A model generated the notes under the pieces. That model did no database searches. It was not told the origin of the DNA and was given only the letters and a program-made list of their open reading frames with translations. The translations under genes and the position numbers were made by a program. Positions 42,206 through 54,071 of a stretch of 64,000 bases of DNA are shown piece after piece. Position 1 is the first letter of the stretch. Every line of letters begins with the position of its first letter. The DNA comes from Brytella acorum. Lineage in GTDB: Bacteria; Pseudomonadota; Alphaproteobacteria; Acetobacterales; Acetobacteraceae. The stretch is from contig NZ_JARBJP010000001.1 of NCBI RefSeq assembly GCF_029309905.1, forward strand, positions 372,001 through 436,000. Reading direction: 5' to 3'.

Positions 42206-43604
42206 GGGCGATCGCGGCTCCGATCCGGGCGAGGACCTCGTCGCGACCAAGGGCGGCGAGGGTGAGATCGATGCCCGGCGACACCGAACTGCCCGTCATG
42301 GCCGCGCGCAGTGGCTGGGCGACCTGCCCGAGCTTGAGTTCGTGTTTCTCGGCAAACGCGCGAAGGGCGGCATCGACGGCGGCGGCGTCAAACGGCTCGA
42401 CGAGCGCCAGCACATGCGCGACGCCCTTGAGCGTCTCCTTGCCCTTCTCATCGAGCTGCTTGAGCGCCTTGGCGTCATAGTCCAGCGGCACGGAGCGTCC
42501 GAAAAATGCGGCGCTGTCGGCGAGGTCCGTCAGCAGTTTGGCGCGCTCCTTCAGCCCCGGCATGGCGGCGAGCACGCGCTGGCGCACCGTCTCGTCCGTT
42601 TTCACGCCTTCGCGCCCGGCGAGACGTGTCAGGACGTCATCGGTCAGGCGCGCATCATCGGCTTCACGCAGATAGACGCCGTTGAGATGCGTCAGCTTGA
42701 CATAATCCATGCGGGACGGTGAACGACCGACGCCGTCGAGGTCGAACAGGCGGATCTGCTCGTCGCGCGACAGGATTTCGGCATCGCCATGCCCCCAGCC
42801 GAGACGGAGCAGGTAGTTGCACAGCGCCTCGGGCAGGAAGCCCTCGTCGCGGAATTCGACGACTGACTGCGCGCCATGCCGCTTGGACAGCTTCGCCCCG
42901 TCCGGGCCATGGATCAACGGGAGATGCGCGAATTGCGGCAGGTCCCAGCCCATGGCGCGATAGATCATCGCCTGGCGGAAAGTGTTGGTCAGGTGGTCGT
43001 CGCCACGGATGACGTGGGTGATGGCCATGTCGTGATCGTCCACGACGACGGCGTGCAGATAGGTCGGCGAACCGTCCGAGCGCAGGATGATGAGGTCATC
43101 CATCTCGGCATTGGCGACGCGGACTTCGCCCTGCACCAGATCCCTGATGATCGTCTCGCCCTCGCGCGGCGCCTTGAGGCGCACGGCGAAGGGCGCGCCG
43201 GGCGGCGCCTCGGACGGATCGCGGTCGCGCCAGTAGCCATTATAGCGCGGCGGCAGGCCCTTGGCCTGGGCCTCCTCGCGCATCGCCTGCAATTCCTGTG
43301 GCGTGCAGTAGCAGCGATAGGCCAGCCCTCGGGCCAGAAGATCCTCGGCCACGTCCTTGTGACGCGGCTCGCGCGTCGACTGGAACACGGGCTCCTCGTC
43401 GGGCGTGATGCCCATCCAGGACAGGCCGTCGAAGATCACGTCCACGGCTTTCTGTGTGGAGCGTTCCTTGTCGGTATCCTCGATGCGAAGGAGGAACTTG
43501 CCGCCGTGATGGCGTGCGAAGAGGAAATTGAACAGGGCCGCGCGGGCATTGCCGATATGCAGCAAGCCGGTCGGGGAGGGGGCAAATCGCGTGCGGACGG
43601 TCAT
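42198..43604 (-). CDS. gltX: Glutamyl-tRNA synthetase
   Basis: A 468-residue class I synthetase. The HIGH-type motif is [21 protein letters not shown] and the KMSKS-type motif is [12 protein letters not shown]. The C-terminal anticodon-binding region is of the usual bacterial length. Alphaproteobacteria often carry two GltX proteins, one specialised for tRNA-Gln before amidation; which this is cannot be told by reading. The ATG at 43604 ([10 protein letters not shown]) is preferred to one six codons upstream. It heads the gltX-pyrB-pyrC-like-plsY-dprA-topA run. Confidence 0.94.
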   Translation of the reverse strand: MTVRTRFAPSPTGLLHIGNARAALFNFLFARHHGGKFLLRIEDTDKERSTQKAVDVIFDGLSWMGITPDEEPVFQSTREPRHKDVAEDLLARGLAYRCYCTPQELQAMREEAQAKGLPPRYNGYWRDRDPSEAPPGAPFAVRLKAPREGETIIRDLVQGEVRVANAEMDDLIILRSDGSPTYLHAVVVDDHDMAITHVIRGDDHLTNTFRQAMIYRAMGWDLPQFAHLPLIHGPDGAKLSKRHGAQSVVEFRDEGFLPEALCNYLLRLGWGHGDAEILSRDEQIRLFDLDGVGRSPSRMDYVKLTHLNGVYLREADDARLTDDVLTRLAGREGVKTDETVRQRVLAAMPGLKERAKLLTDLADSAAFFGRSVPLDYDAKALKQLDEKGKETLKGVAHVLALVEPFDAAAVDAALRAFAEKHELKLGQVAQPLRAAMTGSSVSPGIDLTLAALGRDEVLARIGAAIAHG

Positions 43605-43731
43605 GATCGGCCCCCTTAGCATGAAGCGCGGCGGGGGACTATCGGGGAGGCGAAGCCGAGGCCCTTTTCATCGAAGGGAACCATATGACGGGGCGAAACT
43701 CCTGCCAGCCCCGCCCGATGGTCGCGTCCGG

Positions 43732-44544
43732 TCATGCGGCAGCGCGGGCATTGACTCCGAGGCGATATCCTTCGTTCTTAAGCGTCTTGATCGCGGCTTC
43801 CGAGTATTTTCCGACCAGGGGCGCGACATTGCCCGGCGCGCACCAGAAGGTCATGGACACCGCGATATTGGCGGGCTGCGGCAGGAAGGAAACGCCGGGC
43901 GCCGGGGTCTTCAGCACCAGCTCGTCATGCGCCACCAGGTCCAGCAGCAGCGCCCGCGCCTTGTCGAGATCGTCATTGTAATCGATCAGCAGCGAAACGG
44001 AGGCCAGCAGCCGGTCGGTCTGGGAGCTGTTCACCACCACGTTGTTCGACAGCGTGCCGTTCGGCACATAGATCACCTCGTTGCTGGCGTCACGCAGGAT
44101 GGTGCGAAACATCTCGATGGACGTCACGGTCCCCGCACTGCCGCCCGCCGAAATCGAATCGCCGACCTTGAAGGGACGGAAGAGCAGGATCAGAACGCCG
44201 CCCGCGAAGTTGGCAAGGCTGCCCTGCAACGCCATGCCGACCGCGAGACCGGCGGCGCCGAGAACGGCGACGAAGGATGTCGTGGCGATCCCCACCATCG
44301 AAGCCACGCTGATCAGAAGCAGCGCCTTCAGCAGCAGCCCCACCACGCTGAGCAGAAAGCCGCGCAACGTCGGCTCGATATGGCTCGCGGCCATCATCCG
44401 GCCCATGCCCCGCGTCACCATGTTGATGATGGACCAGCCAATCAGCAGCACGATGATCGCCAGAACGAACTGACCGACATAGCCGAGAATGACCGGCAGC
44501 AGGCCGTTCAATTGGGTCCATAGCGAGTTGACCTGATGTTCCAT
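43732..44544 (-). CDS. MscS-type mechanosensitive channel
   Basis: A 270-residue protein close in size to E. coli MscS. Three membrane helices occupy residues 15-130, the third being the pore helix GAAGLAVGMALQGSLANFAGGVLILLFRPFK (read as two parts) with the glycine/alanine pattern and the conserved FRPFKVGD after it. A beta domain (VTSIEMFRTILRD...EVIYVPNG) and the soluble C-terminal domain follow. It releases solutes upon osmotic downshock. It is upstream of gltX on the same strand but separated by 127 bases. Confidence 0.92.
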   Translation of the reverse strand: MEHQVNSLWTQLNGLLPVILGYVGQFVLAIIVLLIGWSIINMVTRGMGRMMAASHIEPTLRGFLLSVVGLLLKALLLISVASMVGIATTSFVAVLGAAGLAVGMALQGSLANFAGGVLILLFRPFKVGDSISAGGSAGTVTSIEMFRTILRDASNEVIYVPNGTLSNNVVVNSSQTDRLLASVSLLIDYNDDLDKARALLLDLVAHDELVLKTPAPGVSFLPQPANIAVSMTFWCAPGNVAPLVGKYSEAAIKTLKNEGYRLGVNARAAA

Positions 44545-44741
44545 GACTAATCCTGTCCTCTGATGTTGCGTCGCGCGACAAAAGCAGCATGGAACACCAG
44601 CGGACCGCTATCAATGGACGCGATGTTGACGCTCGATGAGCGGCGCGGGGTGGAACTCCGTCAGTCCACGGCTGCGGCGCGTCGGTGGTTTTTCCCATGG
44701 CCGCGTCGCGACGTGGTCATTCCTGTGCCTGAATACAGACG

Positions 44742-46295
44742 CTAACCTTGTGGGGGAAGTGTCGCCCGGAAGGGCCGTCGGCTTGCGAACAGCAGCGTAA
44801 AACCGATCAGAACGGTGCAAAGGGTGAGGCTGCCGCCGATGGGCGAGAGCAGGCTGGTCTGCGGGGCGATGGCAAGGGCGACGGGTATGCCCAGGGTGAT
44901 GATTCCCGCAATAGCCAGATGCAGCCGATGGGCAACGGGCGGCGGCAGGATAAATCCCGACGTCACGAAAATGGCGAACACGCTGTAATAAAGCATCGAT
45001 ACGGAGCCGTATTCGCCGCCGGACGTCAGATACGGCGAGGCGCAGAAGATGGCGGATATGCCGGCGATGCACCCGAGCGTGCAGCCGGAAGTGAGCGCTT
45101 CGAGGAAACGGGTGCCGCGTGTATCGCGCATCAGGCCGCTCCGGCGTTCGCGTCGTCGTCGGGAAACGATCCAGAGGCGATTGCCGGTGTAGAACAGGAA
45201 AGCGCCTCCGAAACCGAGCACGACGTAACCCCAGCGCACCCATACGCCCCCGAAACTTCCGAAATGCAGGGCGAAGAACGTCGTGAGGATCGCGAAAGCG
45301 GCGGGTTGGTGGCCGGGCATGTAGTCCGCCGAAATGATGCGGCCCGTGGACGGATCGAGATTGGCGAAGCCTTCCGTCGGGCCGCGCAGACTGTAGCGGT
45401 CGTCATGGCCTGTCACGCGCAGCGTCATCCGGTCGTGCATCCGCGTGTAGTTCAGGGTCTCGGGCACGAAGCCCGGAGCCTGGCGCGTCAGGGCTTCCAG
45501 AATGGCCATTGGTGGGAGCACGGGCGTGGGCGAAGGCCTTTCCCGATGCGGCATCGGCATAGGGCGTGGCCCCTGATGCAGTCCCGCAGGCCGTGTCGGC
45601 GAGATGAGCATGTGCTCGAGACTGAAGATCTGTTCGTGAAACGCGAACACGACCGAGGTGAGTGCCATCACGATATGAAAGGGAAGCGAAAAAATACCGA
45701 GCAGGTTGTGAAAATCCAGCCAGCGCTTGCGGGCGCCGCCGTCGATGCGGACGGCGAAGAGTGTTTTCGCAAGGCTTGGCAGATAGGCGATGACTCCCGA
45801 GATCAGCGCGATCGCATAGAGCAGCGCCACCACGCCCATGACGATCATCGCCGTCTCATGGGGCAGTGGAAGTCCCACCTGCTGATGCAGCACGTCGATG
45901 AAGCGGGCCGTCTGCGACGTTGCGGGCTTTGACGTGACCAGTGCGCCATCCGCGTCCAGACCGGCGGCCCTCACGGGAACAGGACCGCGAGCCTGACCTC
46001 TCGAAGGCGACCAGATCACACGACCGCGCGCCGCCGCGTCGTCTGCCAGAACGATCGTGTAATTCTCACGGGCTTCCGGATAGTCCGCGAAAATCCTGGC
46101 GAGAAGTTCGGGCGTCCGCGCCAGCGGAACGGGCGCCGGAAGATGGACAGCGGGTGATAGCCAGTCCTGAAGCGGCTGCTCGAGCATGCTGATCGCACCG
46201 GCATAAAAAGCCACGAACAGGAAGAGGGCGCTGATGATGCCGACCCAGCTATGGACGTCGCGATAGGTCTGGACGATGTCGCCGCGGATTTTCAT
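44742..46295 (-). CDS. PepSY-domain inner-membrane protein (PiuB/FegB-like)
   Basis: A 517-residue membrane protein beginning MKIRGDIVQTYRDVHSWVGI, the PepSY-associated TM start. It has a periplasmic PepSY-type region after helix 1 and about four to seven further helices; HNLLGIFSLPFHIVMALTSVVFAFHEQIF carries conserved histidines of this family. Such proteins accompany siderophore receptors and may reduce ferric siderophores at the inner membrane. The ATG overlaps the DUF3649 stop by four bases. It is the last gene of the iron module. Confidence 0.87.
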   Translation of the reverse strand: MKIRGDIVQTYRDVHSWVGIISALFLFVAFYAGAISMLEQPLQDWLSPAVHLPAPVPLARTPELLARIFADYPEARENYTIVLADDAAARGRVIWSPSRGQARGPVPVRAAGLDADGALVTSKPATSQTARFIDVLHQQVGLPLPHETAMIVMGVVALLYAIALISGVIAYLPSLAKTLFAVRIDGGARKRWLDFHNLLGIFSLPFHIVMALTSVVFAFHEQIFSLEHMLISPTRPAGLHQGPRPMPMPHRERPSPTPVLPPMAILEALTRQAPGFVPETLNYTRMHDRMTLRVTGHDDRYSLRGPTEGFANLDPSTGRIISADYMPGHQPAAFAILTTFFALHFGSFGGVWVRWGYVVLGFGGAFLFYTGNRLWIVSRRRRERRSGLMRDTRGTRFLEALTSGCTLGCIAGISAIFCASPYLTSGGEYGSVSMLYYSVFAIFVTSGFILPPPVAHRLHLAIAGIITLGIPVALAIAPQTSLLSPIGGSLTLCTVLIGFTLLFASRRPFRATLPPQG

Positions 46296-46585
46296 GAAAG
46301 GAGCATCCGCGTCAGTCCATAGGCGCTCCAGACGATGATGTTGGCCGCGACGAGAGACAGCCATGCCTGCCGTCCGGAGCGGAAAAGGAAGCACGTCCCC
46401 AGCAAAACGACCCAGATCAGGGCGGCCAGCCACATCAGAAACTGACCGCTTGCGTCGCGCGGCGTGACGTCGCCATGGGACACGCATCCCAGAACGCCGA
46501 TGACACCGAGCGTCAGCCCGGCGCCCGGAAGGGTCGCGGCGGCGACTTTCGGGAACCAGTCCCGGCTGGTGAGCGCCGGTTTCAC
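46292..46585 (-). CDS. DUF3649-type iron-uptake membrane protein
   Basis: A 97-residue protein starting with GTG (MKPALTSRDWFPKVAAATLPG) and having three hydrophobic helices, among them LTLGVIGVLGC, MWLAALIWVVLLGTCFLF and LVAANIIVWSAYGL. The size, position and pattern fit DUF3649, a small inner-membrane protein found between siderophore receptors and PepSY proteins. GTGA overlaps the DUF3325 stop and ATGA joins it to the PepSY gene, so all are translated in series. The exact role is unknown. Confidence 0.75.
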   Translation of the reverse strand: MKPALTSRDWFPKVAAATLPGAGLTLGVIGVLGCVSHGDVTPRDASGQFLMWLAALIWVVLLGTCFLFRSGRQAWLSLVAANIIVWSAYGLTRMLLS

Positions 46586-46863
46586 GGCGTTTTCCGGCGC
46601 ATCGTGGCGAGGGCTATGAAAAGCGGCGTGAGGGACCATGCGGCCATGAGGAACGTCACCAGCATGAACGCGGATGTCGCCGGGCTGCGGCATTGCAGCA
46701 CGACGAGGAACGCCGTGGCTTCGAGCGCGAAGCCTGCCGCCATTGCGCCCTTGCGGGGCAAGGGACGCGGCAGAAGGCGCTGGTGCCGGGAGGCGAGATG
46801 GATGAGCGCGCTTCCGGTGAAGGCGAGCAGGGTCGAAACCCACAAAAGTCCTGTTTCGGTCAC
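46582..46863 (-). CDS. DUF3325 family membrane protein
   Basis: A 93-residue protein with three hydrophobic helices (LLWVSTLLAFTGSALIHLAS at the start, AAGFALEATAFLVVL, AFMLVTFLMAAWSLTPLFIAL). It fits DUF3325, seen beside TonB-dependent receptors. The start is GTG at 46863, whose GTGA overlaps the receptor stop codon. The four consecutive overlaps in this module imply fixed stoichiometry. No catalytic motif is visible. Confidence 0.78.
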   Translation of the reverse strand: MTETGLLWVSTLLAFTGSALIHLASRHQRLLPRPLPRKGAMAAGFALEATAFLVVLQCRSPATSAFMLVTFLMAAWSLTPLFIALATMRRKTP

Positions 46864-49172
46864 CAGCGATATTCCAGGCGTGCCGTCAGGCTCCGGCCCT
46901 GTCCATAATAGCAGGCGGAAGCGGCCGTGCAGGTCGCAACGAAGCGTTTGTTGGCGATGTTGCGCATGTTGAGCGAGAAGGAGAGGCCCTTATAGGCCGG
47001 ATGAGCGTCGGCGACGTCGTAACGCAGGAACATGTCGAACAGCGTGTAGCCGGGGATGGAAAGCCTGTTGGCCGTATCACCATAGCTATGACCCGTATAG
47101 CGGACGCCCCCGCCCACGCCGACGCCCTTGAAGACGCCATGCCGGATGCGCTGGTCCACGAACAGGGACGCCATCCATTTCGGGGCCTGGGGCAGGTAGT
47201 TTCCAACCTGGCCGGGAGTGTTGGATTCCGTGACGCGCGCATCGCTACGGGTTCCGGTGAAGATCACGGCCATGTCCCATGGCAGGGTCGCGCGGCCCTC
47301 AAGCTCCAGTCCGCGGACGCGTCCCTTTCCGGTTTGCACCAGACAGGTCGCCGTGCCGCACATGGCCTGGCCAGGGTCGGGCGTCGTCATATTTTTCTGG
47401 GTGATCTGGTAGCCGCCGAAGGTGATGTAGATGCTCTTGCCGTACTGGTAACGCAACCCGGCTTCGTACTGGTCGCCCGTGGTGGGTTTGAACGGCTCGC
47501 CCGTCAGGGAGGTGGACGGGTCGGAGACCTGAGGCTGGAAGGACTGGGCATAGCTGAAATAGGGTGCAAGCCCGTTATCGAACAGGTAGACGCCGCCCGC
47601 CCGCCATGTGAAGGCGCTCGATCGGGTGAGGTAACGTTTGTGGGTCAGGACGTTCAGCGTATCGTCGCGAGCCCAGTCCTGTCGGCCGCCGATGGTCACG
47701 CGCAGACGCTCGAATTTAAGCTGGTCCTGGAAATAGATGCCGTTCTGCTGGCTGACCGTGGCCGTGTAGACCTGGGGCGCCAGTCCGGCGGCGTAGCCTC
47801 GCGATCCACGGCTGATCGGATCGAAAATGTTCAGGATCGGCAGAACGAGAGAAGCGTTCACGAGGTCGCGGGAGTGATTCCAGTCCGTGTAGAAATAATC
47901 CGTGCCCGCGAGCAGCAGATGCCGCACGGGGCCAGTCCTGACGTGCCCTTCGAGCTGCGTGTCGGTAGCGACGCCCTGGGAGCGGCCGCGACCTTCGACA
48001 GCCCGTCGCGCGACCGTCTCACCGGCGACGCAACCGGCAATGGCCGGCGCGCATCTGGCCAGTGTGTCGCCGGAGAGGACCGTCGCGCGGTAGAGCGTGT
48101 CGAGATAGGTGTAGCGGGTATTGTTGCGCAGGGTCAGGAAGCGGCTGAAACGGTGCTCGAGGAACGAGCCGATCGAAGCCTGGTTACGATCGAACGTATC
48201 CCAGTCCGGCTCGCCGATATTGGCGTCATTGGGAATGTGACGACCTTTCGACGCGTAGAGGGTTCCGGTCGCGGGAAGAAACTGGAAGGTCGATCCGCCC
48301 TGATCGCGCTGATATTGCGCAAGCAGCGTCCAAGTCGAGCGCGGCGCATACTGCCATGTCATGCTGGGTGAGAAATAATAACGGCCCAGCGTCACGTCAT
48401 TGACCTGCGTGCCGCCGTATTTGGCCAGAGCGACCACCCGCCCGAGAAGGCTGCCGCTTTTGTTCAGCGCGCCCGAAACGTCGCCTGATGCCTGGCCCTG
48501 CCAGTTGGCGAGATCGGTATAGCCTGTGCCCTGCAGGAAAAATTCCCCTTCGCTTTTGGCGGTCGGGCGCTTGGTTACGAGATTGACCACGCCTCCGGGA
48601 GCCGTCTGGCCATACAGGGCGCCCGATGGTCCTTTGAGCACCTCGATCTGCTGAAGGGCGAAGGGGTCGAAGGATGTTCGTGTCCACTGGCCCCCTGAAG
48701 GCAGGCGAAGACCGTCGACGAAATTGTTGTTGGATGAGAAGCCGCCCGCCCCGAAACCACGAACGGAGACCTCGTCCACGCGACTGTCGATACCCGAGGG
48801 CTCGGCCTGAACACCGGCGGTGTAGGAGAGGGCGTCCGCGATGGTCGGAGAGGCGCGCAGCTCGATTTCGTCACGATTGACGATCGAAATGGTCTGGATT
48901 GATTCGATGATGGGCGTGCGGGTTTTGGTCGACGAAGACGCGCTTGAGAGGCCGGTCGCCGTGACCACGATGACTTCCGCCTTGTCGGGAACGGACGACG
49001 ACCGGGAAGGCTTGCCTGTCCCTGTTTGGGGGCTGTGGTTCGAGCCGCGCATCTGAACCGGGGATGGACGGGGCGGATTTTTTTTCGTCGTATCGGCGTG
49101 AGCTTTCGAAATATCCCCGCTGATGATCGCCACAATAGGCAGAAGGCCACCGACCACACGCGAAAAAGACAT
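46860..49172 (-). CDS. TonB-dependent siderophore receptor
   Basis: A 770-residue outer-membrane receptor. A signal peptide (MSFSRVVGGLLPIVAIISG... ending KAHA) is followed by a polar linker of about 40 residues. The plug domain contains IQTISIVNRDEIELR, ADALSYTAGVQAEP, VRGFG and LKGPSGALYGQTAPGGVVNLVTKRP. The 22-strand barrel then ends in the canonical LTARLEYRW with a terminal aromatic. No N-terminal signalling domain is present. The plug is typical of ferric-hydroxamate or catecholate receptors. A Fur-box-like site is 52 bases upstream of the ATG. It leads the coupled iron module. Confidence 0.93.
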   Translation of the reverse strand: MSFSRVVGGLLPIVAIISGDISKAHADTTKKNPPRPSPVQMRGSNHSPQTGTGKPSRSSSVPDKAEVIVVTATGLSSASSSTKTRTPIIESIQTISIVNRDEIELRASPTIADALSYTAGVQAEPSGIDSRVDEVSVRGFGAGGFSSNNNFVDGLRLPSGGQWTRTSFDPFALQQIEVLKGPSGALYGQTAPGGVVNLVTKRPTAKSEGEFFLQGTGYTDLANWQGQASGDVSGALNKSGSLLGRVVALAKYGGTQVNDVTLGRYYFSPSMTWQYAPRSTWTLLAQYQRDQGGSTFQFLPATGTLYASKGRHIPNDANIGEPDWDTFDRNQASIGSFLEHRFSRFLTLRNNTRYTYLDTLYRATVLSGDTLARCAPAIAGCVAGETVARRAVEGRGRSQGVATDTQLEGHVRTGPVRHLLLAGTDYFYTDWNHSRDLVNASLVLPILNIFDPISRGSRGYAAGLAPQVYTATVSQQNGIYFQDQLKFERLRVTIGGRQDWARDDTLNVLTHKRYLTRSSAFTWRAGGVYLFDNGLAPYFSYAQSFQPQVSDPSTSLTGEPFKPTTGDQYEAGLRYQYGKSIYITFGGYQITQKNMTTPDPGQAMCGTATCLVQTGKGRVRGLELEGRATLPWDMAVIFTGTRSDARVTESNTPGQVGNYLPQAPKWMASLFVDQRIRHGVFKGVGVGGGVRYTGHSYGDTANRLSIPGYTLFDMFLRYDVADAHPAYKGLSFSLNMRNIANKRFVATCTAASACYYGQGRSLTARLEYRW

Positions 49173-49223
49173 TATGAACTCGCCAAACCATAGGATTGTG
49201 CTGGAGAGGCCATGTCTCAAAAT

Positions 49224-49238
49224 TGAGAATTAGTGTCA
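49224..49238. promoter_or_regulatory. Fur-box-like operator upstream of the siderophore receptor
   Basis: On the reverse strand the site reads TGACACTAATTCTCA. It matches 11 of 14 fixed positions of the 7-1-7 Fur pattern TGATAAT-N-ATTATCA. It lies 52 bases before the receptor ATG in an AT-rich promoter region, where iron repression is expected. Confidence 0.6.
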
Positions 49239-49375
49239 ATTGCAAGTAAGGTCTTTTTATATAACAAATCTTGTTCGATTTATTGCCGTTAATGTCAGAC
49301 TGACGTGTTTTCGGGGATGGGACTGATGGGCAAAAGATCAGAATGACGCCATTTCTATGGCCAGCCGCCTTCCTG

Positions 49376-49400
49376 TTCCGGCAGCGATACGCCGCCGGAA
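49376..49400 (-). terminator. Hairpin downstream of the metallophosphoesterase gene
   Basis: TTCCGGC (49376-49382) and GCCGGAA (49394-49400) form a perfect 7-bp stem, 12 bases past the phosphoesterase stop. No T-run follows on the reverse strand. Confidence 0.4.
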
Positions 49401-49411
49401 GGTCCGGCGTG

Positions 49412-50353
49412 TCACGTATTCTGGGGATCGACGCTCTTGAAGCCGTAGGTCTCGTATCGTGTCGTCACCACTCCGTTCGCGACATCCACCACCATAAATC
49501 CTTCCGGCGTGCCGAAGCGTGTGCCGTGCCACCAGTTGCCGCAGACGGCGCCGCCCGTGATGTAGGGCACGCCATGCCAGTCGACGCGCTCAAGAATATG
49601 CGTATGCCCCTGGAACACGCCGATGACGTTGTAGTGGTCGAAGAGAGGCAGAATCTCGTAGGCGTTCGCGACGCTCAGGGCATGATGCCGTGGCGGTGTC
49701 GCTGGCGGGGCGGCGTAGTCCTCTATCGCGGTGACGAGAGGAATATGCGTCACGACGATGATCGGCGTGCCCGCGGGCTGCGCCGCGAGATCCTGTGAAA
49801 GCCATGCGATCTGTGGCGCGTCGATGCGTCCTTCATACAGCCGGTCCGGCGTGATGCCGATGGAATCCAGCACGACGACATGCACGCCCTTGTGGTCGAA
49901 TGAATAATAAAGCCGCCCGAAATTATCCTCGAAATATTTTTTGCCGTACATCGGATCGGTCGGCTCCGCGCCGCTTTTCGTATAGACCCCGAAGCAGTCG
50001 TGATTGCCGATCGTGTGATGAACCGGCAGCGTCAGGTCTTCGGCGGTGCGTTTGTAAAGCTCCACGAGTTTCGTGGCGCGACCGGCATTGACGCCGAGCG
50101 CGTCAAAAACATGGTCGCCGCCCTGGATGGCGAAATCGGCGGCCACGCCCCGCGCCTTGACGAAAGCCGCGTGACATCCGCTGCGTGCGTTCAACTCAGG
50201 CTGGAGATGCGTGTCAGTGATGAACAGGAAGGTAAACGGCTCGTGAGTGCGCATCGGCGGGCGGTCGGGAACGGCCGCGCGGGCTCCGGCGGCGCCCGAT
50301 AGCGCGATGCCCCCTGTGAGGGAGAGAAAAGACCGTCGATTGATCTGAAACAT
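49412..50353 (-). CDS. Tat-exported calcineurin-like metallophosphoesterase
   Basis: A 313-residue protein starting MFQINRRSFLSLTGGIALSG, a Tat signal with the twin-arginine pattern RRSFLSL. The metallophosphoesterase metal ligands are visible in order: FITDTHL (D-x-H), GGDHVFD, TIGNHDC (GNHD) and VVTHIPL, then FQGHTHILERV (GHxH). Export in folded form with bound metals fits Tat use. The substrate could be a cyclic nucleotide, a phosphodiester or another phosphate ester. It is downstream of acs on the same strand, 131 bases away. Confidence 0.88.
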   Translation of the reverse strand: MFQINRRSFLSLTGGIALSGAAGARAAVPDRPPMRTHEPFTFLFITDTHLQPELNARSGCHAAFVKARGVAADFAIQGGDHVFDALGVNAGRATKLVELYKRTAEDLTLPVHHTIGNHDCFGVYTKSGAEPTDPMYGKKYFEDNFGRLYYSFDHKGVHVVVLDSIGITPDRLYEGRIDAPQIAWLSQDLAAQPAGTPIIVVTHIPLVTAIEDYAAPPATPPRHHALSVANAYEILPLFDHYNVIGVFQGHTHILERVDWHGVPYITGGAVCGNWWHGTRFGTPEGFMVVDVANGVVTTRYETYGFKSVDPQNT

Positions 50354-50483
50354 GAGAGGGATATCCCCGGGTTCGTCTGCACGATCCAGGGAGTTTCGCA
50401 CTCTTGCGCGAATAACGAAGCGGCTCATCGGCGATGTCACAAATCATTCATGCGACGGGCCGTTATGCGCCGACCCGGCACGG

Positions 50484-52385
<1,902 letters not shown>

Positions 52386-52637
52386 GAAATTCCGAAACTC
52401 ACATTCAGGGATCAACCGGGTCGAACGCTCTATCTCAACCTTGGGCATTGATCCATGACCAAATCGAAAACTTCCTGTTTCGAGGCGCCTGAACGATCAG
52501 GTCCGTGACCCGTTCGGTCGTCAGGAGCCATGCGATGTCATCTCGTTGCATTGACACATTCGTTACGCGACGATCAGATCGCCTTATTCGAAACGCCGGA
52601 TTTTCATGGTCCGGTCGGGCATGACAGAGGAGAGCGC

Positions 52638-54071
52638 ATGGCGCGTCAATGGGGATGGGGCGGCGTGCGATACACGTCCCGGTTCGGGAAATCGGCCGTG
52701 CTCGCGGCGGCAAGCATGCTGGCGCTGCTGGCGGGGTCTGCATCCGCGCAAAGCGTGCATGTGCCGCCGATCGCCTATCAGGAGCACGTCCTGAAGAACG
52801 GCCTGCATGTCGTCAGCGTCGTGGATCATTCGAGCCCGACGGTGGCCGTACAGGTCTGGTATCACGTGGGTTCACGCAATGATCCCCAGGAGCGCAGCGG
52901 CTTTGCGCATCTCTTCGAGCATCTGATGTTCAAGAGCACGCTGCACATGCCGGCGGAGCAGATGGACCGGCTGACGGAGGATGTCGGCGGTCAGAACAAT
53001 GCGGAGACCAGCAACGACTTCACGCATTATTTCGAGGTCGTGCCGTCGAATTATCTGAATACGCTTCTCTGGGCGGAGGCGGACCGGATGGCGAACCTCA
53101 AGGTCGATGAGGCGAATTTTCATTCCGAGCGTGCCGTCGTCGAGGAAGAATATCGCCAGAGCGTGCTGAGCAATCCATACGGTCTGCTGTTCAACGCGAT
53201 GGATGCTGAATCCTACGCCGTTCACCCCTATCGCCGCCCGACGATCGGCAATATCGCCGAGCTGGAAGCCTCGACGCTTCCGGATGTGATCGCGTTTCAC
53301 AACACGTTCTATCGTCCGGACAACGCGACCCTCATGGTGATGGGCGATTTCGATCCGAAGGCTCTGGAGGCGACGGTCGAGAAGTATTTCGGCGATATCC
53401 CGCATCCGGACACGCCGGTGCCGGTGGTCGATAATACCGAGCCCGCCCGCAGGGCGGATCGGACAGTGACGGTGACGTCTCCGACAGCGCCGCTGCCGGC
53501 CCTCGGAATGACCTGGCTGATTCCGCCCGCGAAGGAGCAGAAGGATCTCGTGGCGCTCGAGGTTGCGGCGGCCCTGCTCGGGACGGGTGAATCGTCGCGC
53601 CTGCACCAGGCGCTGGTGCAGGATTCCGGCATCGCCACGGAGGTCGAAACCGAGGCCGATGGCCGGGCGGGACCGGGCCTGTTCATGGTGACGGCGTTTC
53701 TGGCGACGGGTCATCAGCCGGGCGAGGCCGAAGCGGTCGTGCGTCGGCAGATCGCCGCGCTGGCCAGCAAGGCCGTGCCCGCCGCCGAACTGGACAAGGT
53801 CAAGACCGGGCTGCTGACCCAGGCCGTATCCGAGCGCCAGAAAGCGGAAAATCTCGGCTTCATTCTGGGCAATGCGCTGGTGACGGAAGGGAGCATCGCG
53901 CGGGCGAATTCCGATCTTGAAGCGCTTCAGGCCGTGAGCGCGGAGGACGTGCGGCGTGTCGTGCGCCGCTATCTCGTCGACGCCCATGCCGTCACGATCG
54001 ACTATCTGCCGCAGCATGACGCGGTCGCCTCCAAAGCGCACGGCAAGACCGTCAAGGGAGCCGCACGATGA
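52638..54071 (+). CDS. M16-family zinc peptidase (catalytic)
   Basis: A 477-residue protein with a signal peptide (AVLAAASMLALLAGSASAQ). The inverted zinc motif HxxEH is HLFEHLMF in GFAHLFEHLMFKST, and a further glutamate site is in ERAVVEEEYRQS. The fold has two homologous halves, as in pitrilysin-like processing peptidases. It would degrade or process peptides in the periplasm. GGAG stands five bases before the ATG at 52638. It is coupled by ATGA to a second M16 gene. Confidence 0.9.
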   Translation: MARQWGWGGVRYTSRFGKSAVLAAASMLALLAGSASAQSVHVPPIAYQEHVLKNGLHVVSVVDHSSPTVAVQVWYHVGSRNDPQERSGFAHLFEHLMFKSTLHMPAEQMDRLTEDVGGQNNAETSNDFTHYFEVVPSNYLNTLLWAEADRMANLKVDEANFHSERAVVEEEYRQSVLSNPYGLLFNAMDAESYAVHPYRRPTIGNIAELEASTLPDVIAFHNTFYRPDNATLMVMGDFDPKALEATVEKYFGDIPHPDTPVPVVDNTEPARRADRTVTVTSPTAPLPALGMTWLIPPAKEQKDLVALEVAAALLGTGESSRLHQALVQDSGIATEVETEADGRAGPGLFMVTAFLATGHQPGEAEAVVRRQIAALASKAVPAAELDKVKTGLLTQAVSERQKAENLGFILGNALVTEGSIARANSDLEALQAVSAEDVRRVVRRYLVDAHAVTIDYLPQHDAVASKAHGKTVKGAAR

